A stretch of 64,000 nt of DNA from Branchiostoma floridae (taxonomy: Eukaryota; Chordata; Leptocardii; Amphioxiformes; Branchiostomatidae). Positions 37,553 through 50,400 of this stretch are shown here, in pieces. The first letter of the stretch is position 1. Every line of letters begins with the position of its first letter. Both the position numbers and the translations under genes were made by a program. The stretch covers positions 3,696,885 to 3,760,884 of the forward strand of contig NC_049995.1 in assembly GCF_000003815.2 (NCBI RefSeq), written 5' to 3'. Under the pieces are notes generated by a model. That model was not told the origin of the DNA. It ran no database searches and worked only from the letters and a program-made list of their open reading frames with translations.

Positions 37553-40500
37553 ACGCACACACACACACACACACACGCACACAAACACGCACACACACAG
37601 GCACACACACACACACACACACACACAGGCACACACACACACACAGGCACACACACACACACACACACACACAGGCACACACACACACACATACTCGCTC
37701 ACTCACTCGGTGGCTTTGTTCGAGAGTTATAGCAAAGGGAGCAAAGGACCTGGCATTATGATACCATATACACCCCGGGGCGGGTCATTAACCCTTAATT
37801 ATCCGACGGAAATATGGTAGCAGGACATTGCATATATTCTGCCATATTGTGCAACACAACAAAACTTTGATTGTTCTCTCATTTCATGTAATACATGTAA
37901 ACGATATAAAGTGCTATTTGCATATGTTGAACAAAGCTACTGTTAATTATGCTTTTTCAAATCACTCCACCTTCTTTATATTCCACAACAGCCTTACCGT
38001 CAGATGAGTGTTCCCGTGGAACACTTTGTTCAGCCAAAGCCGCACCTCTAGATTTTCCCCCGGGTCCACCATCAATGAAGGCCTCGCTCCGACTCGAGGA
38101 TTGCCTATACAATCATGAAAACATTAAGACTGTGCATAAAAGTATACGAAACAATACAGATTTTGGAGCAGTATTTATTTTCCAAAAAAGATTCACGTCA
38201 AATTCACTTTGCGTGCCATACTTCAAGTACAAAGATTCAGTGAGGTAGCTGCGTCCAAATATAAATGGCGCCCATTCTAAAAGTTTCGAATCTTTTTTCT
38301 TTTTTCTTTTTTTTTTCTAACTGCTTTCAGACAGACGAGGATAATGGGGCACTGGACTCAAGTTAGTAATTTATATTAAACGTTAACTTTCCATTAGAAG
38401 TGCCACATACAAATTTACAATACTGAAGTCAGGTACCCAGTTTTAAACCTGGGTCATGAGGAAAGTTGTGTAAAGTGCCTTTCCTAAGGGCACAGCGTCA
38501 GCGGCACGGCGGGGATCGAACTCGGGACCTATAGATTCCTAGCCACACACGACGCCACATCTTTTATTCAAAGATTTCGAATCTTTAACATACAAACATT
38601 AGCGAAACCTCTATGACTATACAATTCACCTGTATTACTAGGGTCACTCCCTCCCACTTGGCCATGGCGTCTGTTTTCACCACTGTCATTTGTTGCATCG
38701 GCACCACTTTGGTCAGCAGTCCTTTCCTGTATCGCAGGCATATTCTGTGGGAGAGCTGTGAGAGGAGTCGATTGGAATTTCCGTCTTGAATACTACACAA
38801 CAGTCGACGCCTTTTTACGTGTATTGGCATATTGCACACAGTCCACACCATGATGTTTTTTTTGCGCAGTTTGTTATGAATCATGATTGAGCCATTTGAT
38901 CTTATGTAATTTTGTTTCTTTGAACCTTTGTTTATTCATGAAAGCTTTCTTAAAGCTATATCTTGTTACCATTTAGCTATTACGACATAATCATAAATTT
39001 CTATTTAAAATGTTGCTTTTGTACGCTTTTGCCTCTTGTCAGCCCCCCTAAAACTTACGAAATGCTCGGATATTGTACTGACCAATTTAAGACATGACGA
39101 CGACCGTTTCAAATACCGACAACCGTTTACGAGATGGACAGCCGAGAAGTCCAGGATGGATCAAGATGGCTATCGAGGTATATCAAAGCAAAAACATTAG
39201 TGAAACCTCAAAGACTATACAATTTACCTTCATGATCACCTGCTGTATTACCAGAGTTGCTCCCTCCCGCTTTGCCATCGCGGCTGTTTTCACCATTTGT
39301 TGCCCCGGCACCACTTTGGTCAGCAGCGGCAGCCTGGGCAGTACTTCCCTCTGTCGGAGACACGGTTGCGCCCCTACATTGGCGGTAATTTCAGTGAAAT
39401 AGTATCAAATTTAAAGAATGGGGAAAAACGATATAATCTTTTCATGCTCCTCTCGTATGTAACGTTATGAGCAATACATAGTTATATTTCGAAAGAGCAA
39501 CAAACCCCCAAGGTGGAAAATTTCCCGACAGTTTCTTACCTGACAATATCTCTGATCGCTTCGCCAATTTTATAAAATATGCTCTTGTCTTTCGCCTTGC
39601 TTCCACCAGTAGTTGCTCCCTCTCGAGTCCCTTTGATATAAGTTGTATACAGAATGACACCGGCTACGTTAGTATTACTTCATGACAAACGACAATTTGA
39701 AGAGACTGAAATGAAATTAATTCATGAATATGTTGATTGAATTTTAGGGCTAGTGACCATATGTAAAACAATATCAGTGTCAAAACTGCTTTAATCTGCC
39801 ATTCCCACTTCGTGCTGTACAAGTCCACACACACACATGCGTTTGTAACATCGTTAAGGTCCGATACCATATAGTACCAGTCCACTATTTGACAATGTGA
39901 AATTGTCATCTTCTGAATATAAACATTCTCACCCCAATTATAGAAAAATTGTTGAACATTACTTCCAACACTGTAATAACTATAGGGACTTACCCCTCTA
40001 AATTTTCGGTCAATCTCCGTCGACCTTGTTCACAGAATGACACTTTCTATCTCCAGCAGTGACGTCAGGAAGACACCACTTTTGCAGGAGGGGGGTCATA
40101 AGTACCAGAAAGTCTATGTCGCCCCCCGTCTTAGAGGTGTTGGAAGTAAAGATTAGCAATTTTTCTATACACAGGTAATGTATTCTACCAACACAGATGA
40201 ACTTTCATGCTAAGCTTCTTACCCCAAGACTTGTCGGTGATGTTACACACGCCGTAGATGTTTAGAAAGATGAAAGTTGTGGGGAGGGCGATGAAGTAGA
40301 GAATTCCGTGAAGCAGACATGGAAGTTCACGAAAGTGGAGCAGTCCTGTCACCAGGAACATCCCGATCGTCGCAATGAAGTAAAATGTGTCCATCGCACT
40401 CAAAACTGCACGGAAAGACGTAATGGAAAACAATGCACCAAAACGGCAGCCCAAACAACTAAACCGTCGCAACAAACTACAGCTAGCAAAGCAATAATTT

Positions 40501-41431
40501 GGTTGAAAAAAATTAATAGAAGAGTTTTCATTCACAACAAATATATATATGCAATCAAACCCGACAATTTGGTCCATATATCACCTTCCTTAGGGCAATA
40601 CTGACTGGTTCTATTTCGCACTCCAGCTAGGGGTCACTGCTTACAATGCGGTAACAAACGTTAAGTATTGCAATATGTACAAGATGTGACAGTCAGCAAA
40701 ATGTTATCTGCATTTTGTTTGGTTATCCGCATCCAATATAACGTTATATAGAGCCACGTATGTATATGTGTATGTTTATTTTGGTTGTGAATGAACAAAC
40801 AAAATAAAGAAGATAGGAAGGTGACACTTGACTTAACATTAACCAAATCAGCTTGACATAAGAGGTGTACAGAGTGTTATATTTACTCTCATTCACGCCG
40901 ACCCCTCCAGAGGAGACAGCGCTGTTGCCAGCTGCAGTGAGAGTCCTTATGGTCACCACAATCTTCTCCACCAACGCTACAGCAGTCATGATCATGACGA
41001 TCCCAAACGCGGCGCCCAAGGCCATGGCCCACTGCATGTAAAATGTGGCATAAAAAAGAAGAACCAAATAGAAATTTAAACGTTAAATAAATAAACGTAC
41101 TTACCGTTAAGAAAATTTCTGCAATATTTTTGTCTCTGTGGGCTATCAGCGTAATTTTCATGAACTAGGGTGTGCATGGTATTGGTAGGAACGCCTTAAT
41201 CATCTTGCTTTGAATGACTATCTTCAGATTACTGTCAAAGCATCAGTTATGGTGACTTCTCTCCCGGTCTGTCTGTCTGTCTGTCTGTGTCTCTGTCTCT
41301 GTCTCTGTCTCTGTCTCTGTCTGTGTCTCTGTCTGTGTCTCTGTCTCTGTCTGTGTCTCTGCCTCTGCCTCTGTCTCTGTCTGTGTCTTTGTCTCTGTCT
41401 GTGTCTCTGTCTCTGTATCCGTCTCCGTCAC

Positions 41432-41462
<31 letters not shown>

Positions 41463-44400
41463 AAACCTACCTTCAGCTGAGTCTCCTGCTCGCACTTCAG
41501 ACAGACGTAACCAAACATGAAAGTGAAGATTGACATGATGGCTATGGTCGCCTCTAGAGGGAAACTACCGGACACGTAGAAGTCCAATCCTCCTGTAGAT
41601 GTTGATGAATGGGAGAAGAAGAAAGCAAAAGTTTCATGAGAAATTATCCAGTAAAGTGTAACTTGTGTTGCCTGAAATGTCTCAGATTCATGTGTTAGAG
41701 GAAAATTGACCTGGAAAACCTTGTTACCAAAGCAAAAACAATGCTACTGACACCTACCGGCTGCAATGAGAATTGCAGTAGCTGGTCCAATCACGAAAGA
41801 ACAGAAGAGAAGCGCCTGGTACAGTAAGAACAGGTGGGATACAGAAGGGTTGCTGGCAACCTTACACCACTTCCGAAGCAGCTCGAGCTGAGGATATTAA
41901 GCAACATTTCATGACTAAGAATGCTTCAAGGTGAACAGGCTGCTGAGTACAAAAAAACTCGTCAATATCTTCAAAGTTATGAATCAAAGTTATGAAAATC
42001 TATTATAGTATAGCTGCTGCAACGTTACATGAGGGGTCAATAAGCGTATGTGCTACTAGAAAAAACGAGATAGAATATTACACACAACTGGATCTATTTT
42101 ACACTCATATTTCGTCTGACATCACTTTTCAAGCTTAGCCTCTTACCTGGTTGGCCACGGTAGACGGCCCCCACCGCCTGCGCTGGTTGAAGAACTCTTT
42201 GAAAGATTCAGGCACGAAAGTGCTGTTCTCGGCAATGGAGGTATACACCAACCGGCAGCCGCGCTCAACCTGGAGGGAAGCAAACAGGTAATTTAGAAAT
42301 GCTTTCTTAATTCTTTTGCCTAGCGCTTGTCCATGGCAATAGTATTCATGTCTACATAAAGATCCACAAGTGTCCAATGGTGAAGGTGCCTCTATCGGAA
42401 GATTGACAGGATAGGCACGTTGGCGATTTGACATTTCCATATCTAAAATATGATTATATTTATTGGCTGATCAAAATATTTTTACATTTTAGCAGTTAAT
42501 ACTACACTTTGGCCAAGTGCGAGTGGTCTGAAAACGTGTGACCTTACCATGAGGGTGCAGAGCCAGCGATCTTCTCCCATGTCCTTCATAAGAAACTCCC
42601 TGGCCTTCCCTGCCTTGGTCGCGTAGGTAGAGACACACTTTCTGATGGCACTGCAGCGGTACACACTGAAGCAGCCCGGGCAGCACAGGACGGTTCCAAG
42701 TGTACTGTTGGCGGCCTAGAATACAACACACAAGGGTTTAGTGACAGCACAAACTGAGCTGATCAAATCATAGAAGCAAGTGAGCAAGCAATCAGCCAGC
42801 TAACCAACCAGCCAGCCAACCAACTCCCCAGCCACTCAGCAGCCAACCAGCCAGCCAGCCAACCAGCCAGCTAACCAACCAACCAGCCAGCCAGCCAACC
42901 AACTCCCCAGCCACTCAGCAGCCAACCAGCCAACCAACCAGCCAACCAACCAGCCAGCCAGCCAACCAACCAGCCAGCCAGCCAGCCAGCCAACCAGCCA
43001 GCCAACCAACTCCCCAGCCACTCAGCAGCCAGCCAGCCAGCCAGCCAACCAACTCCCCAGCCAGTCAGCGGCCAACCAGCCAACCAGCCCGCCAGCCAAC
43101 CAGCCAGCCAGTCAACCAACCAACCAACCAGCCAGCCAGCCAGCCAATCAACCAACCAACCAGCCAGCCAGCCAACCAGCCAGCCAACCAACTCCCCAGC
43201 CAACCAACCAACACACCAACCAACCAACCAACCAGCCAGCCAACGAGCCAGCCAACGAACCAACCAACCAACCAACCAACCAACCAACCAACCAACCAAC
43301 CAACCAACCAACCAACCAACCAACCAACTAACCAAACAGGCAAATATAAAGCAAAGAAACAAGCAAACCAACATCACAGCCTGTGCGTTCATTTGTTTTA
43401 CGATAATGAAGGTATACATACCTTTTGAAACCAGTGTCCTACTGCATAGTCGAACAGTTGTAACCAGTACATAGGCCCAGAGCCCAGGCAGTGTGTCCTT
43501 CCGCATACAGCTCCCACATCCGGGTTCCACTGGGCCAGGTCAAGCAGCTTATTGGCTGACTTTGGAGTGAACTTGACGTCCGCATCGGTTGCAAGGATGT
43601 ACGTGTCACGGTCAAGGTCATCACCTAATAAGCATTTAGCGGGACCCTTTACAAAGTACACACACGTCGATGAAGGTTAGACATCCAGACTCGAGTAACT
43701 GGATATGATTTCTGAAACGGTCAGACGTCTCAACTAGCATCCACTAGTTTTCGTCAGTGACACTGAAGCGACCTTGTTACCTCCATGAAAAATGGAAGGA
43801 TAGTTTTTGAGTCTGTGTGTGTGCCTGTGTGTGTGTCTCTGTGTGTGTCTGGGTGTTTGAACTTGAGAACCTCTTGACTACAATGATATTTGGTGTGTGG
43901 GTAGGTGTTAAGAAGACGAAGGTCAAGGTCAATTTTGGGCCCCCTGGTGTGTGACCTTGGTACTGCAGCATAGCTTCAATATTTATAATCTTTTTACTTG
44001 GACAAGCTATGGTCTTGATTTCTTGGTGGCAGATAGCTTTTGATGCAAGGAAGAAGTGGTGTATGTTTGGGCCCCCTAGCAGCTTGCTCTGGAACTGCAG
44101 GAGCGTTTTTGTCAAAATCTTCTTAGGAGCATAATGGAACATAGGAATGATGGATTTCCATGATATTTGGTATGCAGGTACCTGTGGCAGTGACGTACAT
44201 AAAGAAGTGCAAATTATGCAAATATGGACTTGAGGAAAATCTATATTTACAGTGTTTCCAATATAGGACTCAAATACATGTTACATAATGTGTAGTTTGT
44301 GGCAGGCGGAAGTTAAGCAGATACTAATTATGCAAGTAAGTCCCTAATTTGCATAATTGATTTGAAAGTGTCCTAATTCTTCTTAGTACGTGTATAAAAT

Positions 44401-47400
44401 GATTTGGCTATCAACACTGTGACGTGTAAGTTAGTGAAAGGTGTACATAAGCAAGCATACATTATGCAAACGTCAAAGTCATTTGCATAATCAGAATATT
44501 TCATAGAGGTATGAGGTCTCCGAACTCTTGTTTGAGAGAGTTTTTATATCCTATATGAATTGAAAAACTCTCTCAAACAAGGTCACTCCGGTGTCACTGA
44601 CAAAAACTAGTGAATGCTAGTTGAAACGTCTGACCGTTTCAAAAATCATATCCAGTTGCTTGAGTAATTGCTTTTTGGCGTACTTTACAAAGTACTATGG
44701 GCTGTAATTTACATAGATCAAACTAATCATTTTAATTTCATAGAGTGGTCTTTCCACGGTGCACAGGCGTTGGTGAAACAATCCATACTTCATTCGTCAG
44801 TTGATTAGACGTCTTAGGTAATCATTACTTGCAACCATATTGTGTCATTGAACGCAAAAGAAAATATAATATCAAAAGTACCTTGCCCAAGTATTTCCAT
44901 TCTCAAAGACGGTGCTTTTGGTGAGATATCGTACTTTCTTTCCCAATCAAGCAGTGTGATGGTCAGTCTGTCCGTTCGGATATGGGGTTCTAGGGTCAAC
45001 GTTGTTTTACTGTGCTGGTGGGGTTCGTCAGGCCACTGGACGACCCTCTCCTATATTTGATATATGTTAGAAAGAATCAGCAACTATCTGTTTAATACAA
45101 AATACAATTGATAGCTTGATAACAATAAGTCTTGTTAGACAACGTATCAACTAGTTTATAATAGATGCTTCACCTATGAGTAACCTACCTGATTAGCAAC
45201 CTTGATCTTGGTCACACGTCTCCCCATGTCCCCAGCTTGTAGTATGATGCCTGTCACTGATGACTTTTCCTTTAAGTCTATGGATATTTTCTGTGGACAT
45301 ATATGAAATGTAACATCATGGCAAAACATGTATGCTGCCAATTGCTAATAAAAGTTGGTATGTCCCGATGTAGATCTATGGCATCTTTGATTCCTTCATC
45401 ATAGTAGCCGTTTGGGATAGTGTTCTTCTCGCCGCAAAAGCGCCACCTACATCGGCTACATATAGCGGCGAGAAGCAGAACTCCAGTTAGAAGCTCTGAG
45501 GAAGATGTCTGACAGACATCGAAACGTCAGCAAGTAAGTCAAATTTTGGTTGTGAAAAAGAATTCTCATATATCCTTCATCATAGTAGTCTTGTGCAATG
45601 AAACCTGATTACGTCGATAAAGGTGAGACATCCAAGTAAAAATATACGCCCAAAAGCAGAAGGCCATCTACATAACGGTACGCCAACCATCACTACATGT
45701 TAAATATAATCATAGATGTACTTTCAGGCTAGACTTGTCTATATTGATCAAAATACTGATGTACCTGTTCAGCGGCAGTGTTGCCATTCCATGGTTTTTC
45801 TGCATCAAGTCGGAGGGAGTTCTCATGACTGCATTTCGGTGTTACCTTGATCTGCTTGTCTTTGATCGCACCACTTTTCATGCCGAGGGGTTTGTTGGAC
45901 GCTACGAATGCCATCAGGTACTGAGTTAGTAGCTTTGACAGCGCAATGCAAAAGTCAATTACATTACCATTTGGACCCGTTTTGAATGGAATGGTGCAAT
46001 TTGTTACTTTCTTCCTTCCTTTAAGTAATGACAAGTACCTTTGAAAAACAACTGGCTTTCCTTAACGGTGGCGCAGCTGTTATCAAAATTGTTGGTGACT
46101 AAATAATTGTATATATCAAAATAGACGCACATGCCCCTCAATTTAGAAATATTCTTAAACAGCATAGTTAAGGCCTTAAGGTTCAATGACCCGCCCTAAG
46201 GTGTATAAGTTGCCATAATTCATGGTAGATTCCTATACCTACCGAATGAACGACAGAGCACATATATATCAGGGCGGGTCATTAAGTCAACAAAATGAAG
46301 AACAAACGTGTATTACCGTCGGCGTGTCCAAGTATCTCCATCCTCAGACAAGGTGGCTGTCGTGGAGTATCGTTCTTCCCTGTCCAGTCCAGCAGTGTGA
46401 TGGTCAATTTGTCGGTCAGAACTTTTGTTTTCAAGAGGCAGGTGACTGTGATGTTGCCATAGACTGTGTCTGGGTGGTCTGCGTGTCCAATTGGTGTTTT
46501 AGGCCGCGTGTTGTTGGTGTCAGACCACGCCAGGGATGTATCAGAAGAGGCCTGGGTTGTCCAAAAAGTCTCGACGTCTATTAGCTAGGTGTGTTATAAA
46601 AAAATGATTCAATTACCTTTTCTGTAAATCGTGTGATATTCCGATATCACTTCGTAAACTGAACGTCATGTTATATTGACAGCATAAGAAACTAAGGGAT
46701 GAGGTCCCTACCTACCTCATTCCCAACCTTGATCTTCTTCACGCGTTCGCCCATGGCTCCAGCTTGCAATATGATGCCAGTCACCCGAGACTCTTTATTC
46801 AACGTTATGTTTAACGTCTGCAGCAGGGAATGACAGAATGAATAGCGAGTTATTTTCCTTGGTGTTTTTCTGCTTGTCTAGGGATGTTGTAGCAGTTTTA
46901 CATTGCGTGTCTACCTATTGGACAGAAGAATGGATGTTGACAGTAATCCACTGTACATCTTACCTGTTCAGTATCAGTGGTGCCCTCCCAAGGCTGTTTT
47001 GCATGCAGGCGGAGACAGTTGTTTTCGTGACACGTGGATTGCGATGAGTCTATAATCTTTCCATCCGCGATAGCACCACTTTCCATACCGAGTGGTTTGT
47101 AGTAGGCTAGAAATAGAAGTCAATAGAGAAGTGTATGTAACCTAGACTGGTAAATACAAGTACAGAAAAATACATTAACTTACACGTAAGCTATTTGCCA
47201 TGCTATAGCAAGCGGTCATAGATTTGTAAGCAGTAGGTAACGCTAGGATATTAGTGGAAATCTGCACAGCTAGCTGAGTAGCAGCTCAATTCACCACTAT
47301 AAACAGCAAGAGAATATACAAGCCCGTCAACTAAGACCTAGGTCTGGAATTCTTTAACATAACATAACATTAGCAAATGTCTTACCCATGTAATTCAGGA

Positions 47401-50400
47401 TGTAGGTCATGTACATGATCTGACTCCAACGTTTCTTGTTTTTCACCTATACAGAAATGCAGAATAATATTTAACATACAATGAGCTGTTTATGTGCATC
47501 CGATCCAATAGCATCTTTAAAGTTGATACACATGTTAAAGATCTGTATCATATTTCAATACGATATGCTGCCATTTTTATGATTATCTACCTGCCATTTC
47601 TGCATTGGTCATTTTCATATCGGTTGCCACTTCTGCCTTAGAGCGTAGGTCTACAAGCAGCTTACTTCTACAAGTAGTTGTCAAGGTGACTATAAAATAT
47701 ATGGGATTGCCAATACATTTATCTTTACACTTATATGTTGATTTCATGACACCTACCAGAAGGTTATCCTTGAGATGGATGTAGAACTTCATGCCCCTGT
47801 TGCTGTCTCCATCAGCTCTCCAGTCGAACTGCAGCTGCAGCCCGTACGGAGTCTGCCACTTGATGCAGTCATCAAGGAGACTGTGAGGGCGGCCATCGGC
47901 TCCTGTCACTGTGTATTTAAACAAGGAAACAGTGGTTTTCTAATTCTGCAGCTGTCAATAGCAAATATCAAAGTGGTATGTTTACAAGGCTGATCATGGC
48001 ATCATTGTCTTGCTCGGGAGAATGATCATACTCAATAGCAATGAACATATTTCTAGGTGAGTTCATCAACTTCGAACTTACACCAATAATTATAAACAAA
48101 ATTAATGTTCAGGGCTTTAAACTTTCCTAACCATAACTTGAGAACGACAATAACCTCACCTTCAGTCATCTCGTGAATGATTGACAGGAGCTGGATAGCG
48201 AAAGGTTGGAGTTCAAGTTGTCTGCAGCCGTCATCAAACAGGATGTGGGACTCGTACTTCCGGCGGTCCTCCTTGCAGGGGCTCGTCGCCATGTTCCGGA
48301 TTGATTTCATCAGCTGTGTCATTTCCTCTTTAGACTGAAAGTAAAAATTATCACTCCAACTTAAGTACTTGTAGGTACGGTACGGTATGTAGGTACGGCA
48401 TAGCAAGCGATGTTAAACTAATATAACCCAAGACAGGTACTGAGGGAAAGACTTGTGAAGAATCTGTAAGAATGATGCCTTTACCTCACGGTACATTGTG
48501 GTGCAAATATAGACGTGTGTATTCTTGACTGTCGTGTCTTTGTCCCTGTGATCTTCGGGGCTGTTAAACTCTGTCTTCTTGTTCAGCAACAGATGTTGGT
48601 TCAGGAACACGGCGTTGTAGCCAGGAACCCAAAACAGCTGCATAGAATTTTCATTTCAGGCACAAAGTCCCATATCATTGCATTATAGATTACGAATAAA
48701 CATACAAACATACAAAGCTGAAAAAGATTAACCCTATCCAGACGGGGGGGGGGGGGCTAAAAGTGCCCGCGCCAACTTTGACGTCGGATAACTGCCGAAC
48801 GACGTGTGCTAGGACTACGAAACTTGGTGACTTTTCCTAAAATATTCTTAGCAACAATTCTGCGAAAAAAATTTTAGTGTATGATATTTCGTGTTGCCAT
48901 GGCAACGGGTTTCTGACAGGCATATTTTACGAAGTTTACTAATTTCAGTTTGAATTATGGGATTTCATAGCTTTATTGCTAAACCAAACTTGTTCATCTA
49001 TATAATTAAGATCCTGTGTAATTTTAAGTTACATTTCTAATTAATTATTCATAATTTATGCTAATTTGATGACGTCATGGGTCAAAATCCAAGATGGCGG
49101 ACAATGCCATTTTTAACGATAAATACATGTTATTTTTACTCAAATTCCGTCAGAATCTTTTATTTTCTTACAAAACACAATCATTTGAACCTTTTTAGTC
49201 CACTTCCATTGGGTTTTGGGGTTATATGTGGAAAAAATCGTATTTTAGAAAATTCAAGCTTGTCGATCCAAGATGGCGGACAAATGACGTCATTTTCTGA
49301 CGTCATATTGGCGTCAGTGTCGTCGTCATTGGCAACAAAAGTTTTGGCAGACTTAGACGCCAATACGATAACCTTAATAGTCATCGTTTTCTTGAATTCC
49401 TTTAAGTATAGCGGAAATTTCATATGTAGACGATTTTACCCAAAAATATGACATTATGACGTCATAATTACGTCATATTACGTCATAACGATACCAAACT
49501 TACAGAATACTGTAAATGCATTTAATTTCGCGGGGATTTAATTTCGCGGTAGCGGCAAAATGGACATTTCGCGGTGGATTTAATTTCGCGGTAGCGCCAT
49601 CCCGCAAAATTCAATGCATTTTCAGCACTGCACTGTAGTCACGAACTGCCGTGTAAAACCCGGCGCCTCTACAAACCGCCAGTCGGAAAACACTTGCTGG
49701 TTACCCGGTAAGGGTCCTATACAGACGGATAGAACAGTTTCCATGCTTTTGACTTGTTCTTGCGTGAGCCACTGTTACTGATCTAATCGTATCTACCCTC
49801 TCAATACGTAATAGTATACAGTAGTACGACCTTTGTATCATGGTGAACATACTGTACAGTACTGTAATACAGTTGGTCGTATGAAAAAATTACATGTGTG
49901 TCTTCAGTCAAGACTTCACCATAGTAAGTATGTCAAACATTTCATTATACAGTGACAAAGACAGTAGTAGTATGTACATGGAGCGGAAAAGGGGCACCTT
50001 AGGCGGCGCCAGCAGACGAAATATTCGCGGTGGATTTAATTTCGCGGTGAAGCGGCCGCCGCGAAAACCGCGAATATTAATCCACCGCGAATGTTTTTGC
50101 ATTTACAGTATATAAAACTTAACTAGTACATCATCCCCTCCAAATTTGGGGATCGTAACTTAAGCCGTTTTGAAATTAGGAAGGGGGGGTCAAAAGGGCC
50201 CCCCCCCCCCCCCCCCGGTCCCAGGTATCCCCCAAAAGCCCGGTCTGGATAGGTTTTAAAGTACAACATAGTGAAATAAAATACAGTGGTGGTTAAATCT
50301 GTGAAGATTGCCTGAAAATAACTCTAACTCTAAAATCAAGTTATTGTCAAAGTTATTTCACTTGCTTTAGTGTCACTTATTAAGATTTCTAGGAATTTTG

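Larger units (their letters stand above)
36704..38104 (-). other. CHS exons 23-25: module of unknown family
   Basis: Exons 38104-37998, 37405-37334 and 36802-36704 encode about 92 residues (about 1450-1542). Recognisable pieces are [38 protein letters not shown] and [25 protein letters not shown]. The first part looks like alternating beta strands, the last like a helix. I cannot name the family. It precedes the SAM domain and is not part of a minimal chitin synthase. Confidence 0.7.

Noticed and set aside
37068-38545. tRNA genes suggested by gttttgaacc and gatcgaactc boxes
   Set aside because: No cloverleaf can be drawn; the two loci are copies of one dispersed repeat.
42836-43530. Long minus-strand frame with Trp-Leu-Val-Gly repeats
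   Set aside because: It is the translation of a CCAA/CCAG microsatellite inside CHS intron 13, between in-phase exons 13 and 14.
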